From positions 1-17,437 of the forward strand of contig HF995189.1 in NCBI GenBank assembly GCA_000432915.1: a stretch of 17,437 bases of DNA, in the 5' to 3' direction. This stretch comes from Firmicutes bacterium CAG:194 (GTDB lineage: Bacteria; Bacillota; Clostridia; Lachnospirales; Lachnospiraceae). The notes under the pieces were generated by a model that did not search any database, was not told the origin of the DNA, and worked only from the letters and a program-made list of their open reading frames with translations. Positions 13,565 to 17,437 of this stretch are shown here, piece after piece. The position numbers were made by a program, and so were the translations under genes. How positions within the stretch are numbered: the first letter of the stretch is position 1; every line of letters starts with the position of its first letter.

Positions 13565-14241
13565 TTTTGTGTGACATATTCTTCCAGACAGCAGCCTTCC
13601 TGCCAGATCTCCTTTGCAGCTTCTTTTCCAACATAGCGGTAATGCCAAGGTTCATAGCCGGTTCCGGTCACATTTTCTTTATCCTTGGGATAGCGCAGGA
13701 TAAAGCCGTATTCCCAGGCATGTTCTGCCAGCCATGTGTAGACTTCATCATTGGTGGATTTTGTCTTGTCCGCATTGATATCGACAGCAATCCCAAGCTG
13801 GTGCTCGCTTGTACCGGGCGCAGCGACCCATTCCGATGCCATCTTTTTCGCCAGAAGACTGCTGAGTCCTTCCTGTTCATAGGCCTTGATCTTATCATCC
13901 AGAATGGACTGCTGATCGGTTGTAGTGCGGTAACCTTCCCGGACGATCGGATAAATGCCGTCTGCCCGCATGGCATCAAACAGATCCTGCAGCGCGGGGT
14001 AGATCCGGCTGTCTACCTGTTTTCCATTTGATAATGTAGTCAGTTCTGTCTGATATCCATCCGGGATCGTATTCCATTTATTGACGACGATCAGTTCCCA
14101 GTCTGTTTCACCGGGCATTTTATGAAGTGTCTGCTGCAGCTTACCGCCGCAGAAATGGGCTGTCACAAGGAGCAGCAGAATCCAGATTATGATATGTTTT
14201 CTGTATCGGTTGCGTTTCTTTTTCCTTTTTCTTCCTGCCAT
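13561..14241 (-). CDS. VanY-type D-alanyl-D-alanine carboxypeptidase, membrane anchored
   Basis: The 226-residue protein has a very basic start (MAGRKRKKKRNRYRK), one membrane helix (about 16-29) and an extracytoplasmic peptidase M15B domain. Zinc and catalytic motifs are present: SEHQLGIAVDI (145-155, with His147 and Asp154) and EPWHYRYVG (197-205, with Glu197 and His200), plus REGYRTTTDQQ (101-111). It trims the terminal D-Ala of cell-wall stem peptides. ATG 14241 is preferred because AGAAGG lies seven bases upstream; an upstream in-frame ATG at 14262 has no good ribosome site. No vanR/S or other resistance genes are nearby, so a housekeeping wall role is more likely than glycopeptide resistance. 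Confidence 0.92.
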   Translation of the reverse strand: MAGRKRKKKRNRYRKHIIIWILLLLVTAHFCGGKLQQTLHKMPGETDWELIVVNKWNTIPDGYQTELTTLSNGKQVDSRIYPALQDLFDAMRADGIYPIVREGYRTTTDQQSILDDKIKAYEQEGLSSLLAKKMASEWVAAPGTSEHQLGIAVDINADKTKSTNDEVYTWLAEHAWEYGFILRYPKDKENVTGTGYEPWHYRYVGKEAAKEIWQEGCCLEEYVTQN

Positions 14242-14325
14242 GTCCTTACCTTCTTTTCTCATACAATACCGTATAAGATGAAAGACAGCTTTAAGGAATC
14301 TTTAAGATTTTTATAAAATGAAAGC

Positions 14326-14356
14326 TTGACCTTGCAATAATTGTAAGGTTTAATAT
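14326..14356 (+). promoter_or_regulatory. MerR-type promoter with long spacer and central dyad
   Basis: TTGACC (14326-14331) and TAATAT (14351-14356) are separated by 19 bases. The spacer is filled by the dyad CCTTGCAATAATTGTAAGG (14330-14348, 7 of 8 pairs match). MerR proteins activate such stretched promoters by twisting the DNA. The operon it drives encodes a MerR regulator, so positive autoregulation is expected. Confidence 0.75.
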
Positions 14357-14375
14357 TCGTGTGGGAGGAATGAAG

Positions 14376-15728
14376 ATGAAAAAAGATCTAACCACAGGAA
14401 ATGTCTTTCAGACAATTTTATATTTTGCTCTGCCATATCTGCTGTCGTATTTTTTGCAGACATTGTACGGAATGGCAGATCTGTATATTATCGGGCAGTT
14501 TAACGGTGTGGCAGCAACAACGGCAGTATCGATCGGCAGTCAGGTAATGCATATGTTGACGGTCATCATCGTCGGGCTTGCCATGGGAACAACGGTCACG
14601 GTGGGACGTGCCATCGGAGCGAAAAAAACAGATGAGGCATCACTGGCGATCGGTAATACCGTGACGCTGTTTATGATCGTTTCTGTTGTATTTACCCTAG
14701 GCTTACTGCTTTTGTTAAAGCCTATCGTTGCGCTGATCAGTACGCCACAGGAAGCGGTGCAGGGAACAATACAGTATTTGTTCGTCTGCTTTATCGGGAT
14801 TCCGTTTATTACAGCCTATAATATCATCAGCTCGATCTTCCGCGGGCTCGGAGATTCCAAAAGCCCGATGTATTTTGTTGCGGTTGCGTGCGTGGCAAAT
14901 ATCGGACTGGACTATCTGTTTATTGGTGTCATGTCCATGGGACCTGTCGGAGCCGCACTTGGTACGACACTGGCACAGACCATCAGTGTCGCGATCTCGC
15001 TTATAGCGATCCACAAAAAGCAGATCGGTGTTCATTTGACAAAGAAGGATTTCAAGCCGCAGGTGTCTGTCATGAAAATGCTGCTTTCTATCGGCGTTCC
15101 GGTCGCGTTGCAGGATGGCTTTATCCAGGTGGCATTTATCGTTATCACGATCATTGCAAACCAGCGCGGCTTAAATCCAGCGGCAGCGGTCGGTATTGTT
15201 GAGAAATTTATCAGTGCGGCATTTATTGTACCGTCTTCCATGCTGGCAACGGTATCGGCACTTGCGGCGCAGAATATTGGTGCAGACAAGCATGACAGGG
15301 CGGCAAAGACTTTGTATACGGCAATGCTGATAACAAGTGTATACGGCATTTTGATCGGGCTTGTGACAGAAGTGGCGGCAGAATATATTCTGGGATTTTT
15401 CACAAAAGATGCGGTTGTGATCGTACTGGGCAGTCAATATCTGCGTGCTTATATCTGGGATGCATTTCTGGCAGGGTTCCATTTCTGCTTTACCGGTTAT
15501 TTCTGTGCTTACGGACTGTCCTATATTGGGTTTATCCACAATGTGCTTGCGATTGTACTGGTGCGTATTCCCGGGGCATATTTTACCTCGAAATGGTTCC
15601 CGGACACATTGTTCCCGATGGGAATGTCAGCGCCGGTGGGGTCTCTTTTATCTGCACTCATCTGTATTGTGTTCTTTATCTGGCTGAAGAAAAGGAAGGT
15701 CATTTATGGAAGAAACGAAACTGTTTAA
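14376..15728 (+). CDS. MATE-family multidrug efflux transporter
   Basis: The 450-residue protein has the 12-helix MATE layout of normal length. Landmarks: ILYFALPYLLSYFLQTLYGMADLYIIGQFNG at the N terminus, AMGTTVTVGRAIGAKK after helix 2, FRGLGDSKSPMYF in helix 5, and the repeat-half counterpart VGIVEKFISAAFIVPSSMLATVSALAAQNIGA. Such pumps export cationic drugs and toxic metabolites in exchange for Na+ or H+. ATG 14376 is chosen because GGGAGG lies seven bases before it; GTG 14361 and ATG 14370 are in frame but placed on or beside the ribosome site. Its last 23 bases overlap the MerR regulator gene, and both are driven from the MerR-type promoter at 14326. Its substrate is probably also the regulator's inducer. 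Confidence 0.94.
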   Translation: MKKDLTTGNVFQTILYFALPYLLSYFLQTLYGMADLYIIGQFNGVAATTAVSIGSQVMHMLTVIIVGLAMGTTVTVGRAIGAKKTDEASLAIGNTVTLFMIVSVVFTLGLLLLLKPIVALISTPQEAVQGTIQYLFVCFIGIPFITAYNIISSIFRGLGDSKSPMYFVAVACVANIGLDYLFIGVMSMGPVGAALGTTLAQTISVAISLIAIHKKQIGVHLTKKDFKPQVSVMKMLLSIGVPVALQDGFIQVAFIVITIIANQRGLNPAAAVGIVEKFISAAFIVPSSMLATVSALAAQNIGADKHDRAAKTLYTAMLITSVYGILIGLVTEVAAEYILGFFTKDAVVIVLGSQYLRAYIWDAFLAGFHFCFTGYFCAYGLSYIGFIHNVLAIVLVRIPGAYFTSKWFPDTLFPMGMSAPVGSLLSALICIVFFIWLKKRKVIYGRNETV

Positions 15729-16542
15729 AATCGGAGAAGTGGCAAAAATGCTGCATGTCAGTATGGGAACTCTGCGGCATTATGAGCAGGCGGGGCTTCT
15801 GACACCCGAATATGTGGATAAAAAAACAGGCTATCGGTATTATAGTGCAAGGCAGCTTGAGGTTTTAAATACGATCCGTTATCTGCGTGTGCTGGATATG
15901 CCGCTGCCTCAGATTGCCGATTTCCTACAGAACAGGGATGTGGATGTGATGCGCGAAAAACTGCTCTGGCAAAAAGAAATGATCCGGGAAAAGAAACGGG
16001 AGCTGGAGCTTGCAGAGCGTAAGATCGATCACCGTCTGGAACGGTTAAATGAAGCGTTGCAGGCAACACTGGAAGAGATCACAATAGATAAAATACCGGC
16101 AGGAAGGCTTGCCTGGATTCGCGATAAGCTGCAGCTAAGCTCCTATCTGGATCTGGAGTATTCGATCCGCAGGCTGGAAGAAAACCAGAAGGAAACACTG
16201 GTCTTTCTGGGAAAAGTCGGTGTGGGGATCACAGAGGAAAGCCTTGCAAAAGGCAGCTTTTCAGATTATGAACGGGTATTTTTGCTGCTGGATGAGGAAG
16301 ATGCTTATGAAGGGGAGACGGAAGAATTCCCGGAAATGGATTGTGTGATGATACGGTTCCGTGGCAGTCATAAGGAAGCACCGATCCACTATGAAAAGCT
16401 GATTGCCTATATGAAGGAACATAAGCTGGTAGCAACCGGGTTTTCGCGGGAGATCACGCTGATCGATAATGGCCTGACGGATGATCCTGAAAAATTTGTC
16501 ACAGAGATCAGAATCCCGGTTCAAAGGATCTGGGAAGCATGA
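15706..16542 (+). CDS. MerR-family multidrug-sensing regulator, BmrR-like
   Basis: The 278-residue protein has a MerR winged HTH (KIGEVAKMLHVSMGTLRHYEQAGLL, 8-32; DKKTGYRYYSARQ, 38-50), a long dimerisation coiled coil (about 84-125) rich in Lys and Glu, and a C-terminal GyrI-like ligand domain (about 125-278) with VTEIRIPVQ at the end. BmrR and its relatives bind many cationic drugs in this domain and switch on a pump gene. ATG 15706 has AAGGAAGG seven bases upstream, inside the end of the MATE gene. Translational coupling, shared promoter and dyad tie the pair together as an inducible efflux module. An Lrp or LysR type is excluded by the HTH. Confidence 0.94.
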   Translation: MEETKLFKIGEVAKMLHVSMGTLRHYEQAGLLTPEYVDKKTGYRYYSARQLEVLNTIRYLRVLDMPLPQIADFLQNRDVDVMREKLLWQKEMIREKKRELELAERKIDHRLERLNEALQATLEEITIDKIPAGRLAWIRDKLQLSSYLDLEYSIRRLEENQKETLVFLGKVGVGITEESLAKGSFSDYERVFLLLDEEDAYEGETEEFPEMDCVMIRFRGSHKEAPIHYEKLIAYMKEHKLVATGFSREITLIDNGLTDDPEKFVTEIRIPVQRIWEA

Positions 16543-16567
16543 TTGTATAGATTTTGTAAATAAAAAT

Positions 16568-16599
16568 CCTCAGTACAGATAAACAGAACTGAGGCTTTC
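16568..16599. terminator. Bidirectional terminator between MerR and MscL genes
   Basis: CCTCAGT (16568-16574) pairs with ACTGAGG (16588-16594) over a 13-base loop. CTTTCT follows on the plus strand and, on the minus strand, the stem is followed by ATTTTTA, so it can serve both converging genes. Confidence 0.75.
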
Positions 16600-16616
16600 T
16601 ATATTTATGAAGGGAA

Positions 16617-17063
16617 TTATTGAACGCTGCGTTTCTGCATTTCAGTTTCATCTAAAACAGAAGTGCACTGCGGACAACGACAGGCTTCAATGGAAATTTC
16701 GGCTCTGCACATCGGACAGATCTTGGTTGTCTTGGCTTCTTCCGGCTTCTTTTCTAAAGCGGCAAGTCTGGCGGAAGCGGTGTTGATCGCTTTGACGATC
16801 ACAAATACAACAAATGCCATGATCAGGAAGTTGATGATCGCTGTCAGGAATTTACCATAGTTTAAGGTAACTTCTCCAAGGATGTTCCAGGACAGCTTGT
16901 CGAAATTCATGCCTCCGAAAAGTCCTAAGATCGGTGTGATGATATCTTCCACCAGAGAAGATACGATGCTGGTGAATGCGCCGCCGATGATAATACCGAC
17001 TGCCATGTCCATGACATTGCCACGACTGATGAATGCTTTGAATTCATTAAAAAATTTTTTCAT
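16617..17063 (-). CDS. mscL: Large-conductance mechanosensitive channel with C-terminal zinc ribbon
   Basis: The 148-residue protein is MscL: KKFFNEFKAFISRGNVMDMAVGIIIGGAF (N-terminal helix and start of TM1), TSIVSSLVEDIITPILGL, a periplasmic loop, and TM2 (about 72-92, LTAIINFLIMAFVVFVIVKAIN). It opens under membrane tension to release solutes during osmotic downshock. The cytoplasmic end carries a zinc-ribbon-like motif with Cys116, Cys119, Cys130 and Cys133 (CPMC...CPQC), plus an extra Cys128. This tail is known in many Firmicutes MscL proteins but absent in E. coli MscL. AAGGAG lies about eight bases before ATG. A TGTTATAAT extended -10 (minus strand, 17094-17102) lies just upstream. Confidence 0.96.
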   Translation of the reverse strand: MKKFFNEFKAFISRGNVMDMAVGIIIGGAFTSIVSSLVEDIITPILGLFGGMNFDKLSWNILGEVTLNYGKFLTAIINFLIMAFVVFVIVKAINTASARLAALEKKPEEAKTTKICPMCRAEISIEACRCPQCTSVLDETEMQKRSVQ

Positions 17064-17093
17064 GTCTTATCTCCTTCTGTCATATTTTTCTAT

Positions 17094-17102
17094 ATTATAA
17101 CA
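17094..17102 (-). promoter_or_regulatory. Extended -10 of the mscL promoter
   Basis: On the minus strand TGTTATAAT lies 31 bases before the mscL ATG. No strong -35 is seen in the T-rich sequence before it. The T-box promoter on the opposite strand lies only 22 bases further on. Confidence 0.5.
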
Positions 17103-17123
17103 GAAAAAAGATAAAAAAGCCTA

Positions 17124-17152
17124 TTGTGAAAACATTTCCTGCGTGGTAAAAT
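17124..17152 (+). promoter_or_regulatory. Promoter of the T-box leader
   Basis: TTGTGA (17124-17129), 17 bases, TAAAAT (17147-17152) preceded by TGG, an extended -10. The transcript would begin near 17159, right before the T-box stem I. Confidence 0.65.
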
Positions 17153-17158
17153 GCATTT

Positions 17159-17395
17159 GAAATGGAAAAGCAATGATGGAGAGAGTAGTGCAGAGGACGT
17201 ATTCAGAGAGAGCAGCAGATGCTGGAAGCTGCTTATGCAGAGCCTGTATGAAGACCACTCCTGAGCTGTGCGCAGAAGGCAGTCGCCGAAGCGTTACCGT
17301 GTAGCTGCGTTATAAGCAAAGAGTAAAAAATAAGGTGGAACCGTGTGAGAGCACCCTTAGATGCGTGTATGCGTATCAAAGGGTGTTTATTTGTA
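17159..17395 (+). promoter_or_regulatory. T-box leader, probably tRNA-Thr specific
   Basis: T-box leaders read uncharged tRNA and stop termination when the amino acid is short. Seen here: stem I with AGAGAG (about 17206-17211), its distal hairpin AGCAGCAG..CTGCT, and the 3' side of the specifier loop GAAGACCACTCCTGAG (17251-17266). The T-box core AAGGTGGAACCGTG is at 17332-17345. CACCCTT (17352-17358) can pair either with AAGGTG (antiterminator) or with AAGGGTG (17379-17385), the terminator stem that ends in TTTATTTG. The specifier reads ACC (Thr, 17254-17256) or GAC (Asp) by register. The bulge TGGA would pair with an acceptor end UCCA; tRNA-Asp has a G discriminator, so Thr is favoured. The gene it controls, likely thrS or a threonine gene, lies beyond the window. 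Confidence 0.88.
17351..17390 (+). terminator. Terminator of the T-box leader
   Basis: GCACCCTT (17351-17358) pairs with AAGGGTGT (17379-17386), and inside it GATGCG pairs with TGCGTATC through one wobble, giving a long stem followed by TTTATTTG. Confidence 0.8.
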
Positions 17396-17437
17396 GCGAG
17401 GAAAGAAACCAAGCGACGGCGAAGCTGGCATTTGGTT
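17394..17437. repeat. Start of a palindromic element cut by the window end
   Basis: AACCAA (17407-17412) and TTGGTT (17432-17437) are inverted around a GC-rich core (GCGACGGCGAAGCTGGC). The flank TAGCGAGGAAAG before the left arm has no visible partner because the window stops. TAGCG also opens part of the palindrome after lysC (7045-7049), so a shared family is possible. Confidence 0.4.

Noticed and set aside
13561..14241. VanY as part of a glycopeptide-resistance cluster
   Set aside because: No vanR, vanS, vanH, vanA/B or vanX-type gene is in the window; the neighbours are a MATE remnant and an unrelated efflux operon.
17253..17255. T-box specifier GAC (Asp)
   Set aside because: It is possible by register, but the TGGA bulge implies a U discriminator, while tRNA-Asp has G73; the ACC reading is followed by the usual A. 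Kept only as an alternative.

Overview
The window reads as the chromosome of a low-to-mid GC Gram-positive bacterium of the class Clostridia, most likely a gut Lachnospiraceae relative. The pointers are strong AGGAGG-type ribosome sites, SigA-like promoters often with an extended -10, a T-box leader, BspA-type leucine-rich-repeat surface protein, a YtrA-type GntR/ABC cassette, DegV and MscL with a zinc-ribbon tail. No tRNA, rRNA, transposase, phage gene or CRISPR array was seen. The species assignment is inference.

Layout. 1-656: 3' end of a secreted LRR surface protein, then a terminator. 938-2311: a lipoprotein with a ComEC-like metallo-beta-lactamase domain and an Ada-like Cys/His tail. 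2469-3368: a LysR regulator. 3369-3950: a gene-poor stretch with a tiny aromatic-rich ORF before a strong terminator, a copy of a dispersed hairpin repeat, and a promoter bracketed by a perfect 11-bp inverted repeat. 3952-7000: an amino-acid operon, ACT-domain regulator, homoserine dehydrogenase (hom) and aspartate kinase (lysC), closed by a palindrome of about 165 bp that ends in a T-rich run. 7322-7888: a small secreted protein. 8124-8651 (-) and 8958-9791 (+): a TetR regulator divergent from a DegV lipid-binding protein, with two matching dyads between them. 9792-10713: about 0.9 kb without a gene, holding a second copy of the hairpin repeat, several dyads and a 32-bp tandem repeat. 10714-12591: GntR/ABC ATPase/permease operon behind a near-consensus promoter packed with operator-like repeats. 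12729-13166: YqeY/GatB-like protein. 13191-13564: a wrecked MATE transporter gene. 13561-14241 (-): VanY-type D,D-carboxypeptidase. 14376-16542: intact MATE efflux pump plus overlapping MerR regulator, driven by a MerR-type promoter with a long spacer. 16617-17063 (-): MscL. 17124-17395: promoter and T-box leader, most likely threonine-specific, for a gene beyond the window.

How the parts work together. ACT-hom-lysC covers the first and third enzymatic steps of the aspartate family pathway (lysC phosphorylates aspartate, hom makes homoserine), and the T-box at the right edge probably senses uncharged tRNA-Thr, so two ends of the window touch threonine supply. Four regulator/target modules (TetR-DegV, GntR-ABC, MerR-MATE, ACT-hom) each carry a visible operator-like dyad at the expected promoter, which makes the cis-regulatory layer the richest part of this window. 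I found no clear new multi-gene system. The least explained items are the dispersed covarying hairpin repeat, the long palindrome after lysC, the tiny ORF at 3528 and the 0.9-kb gene-free stretch.
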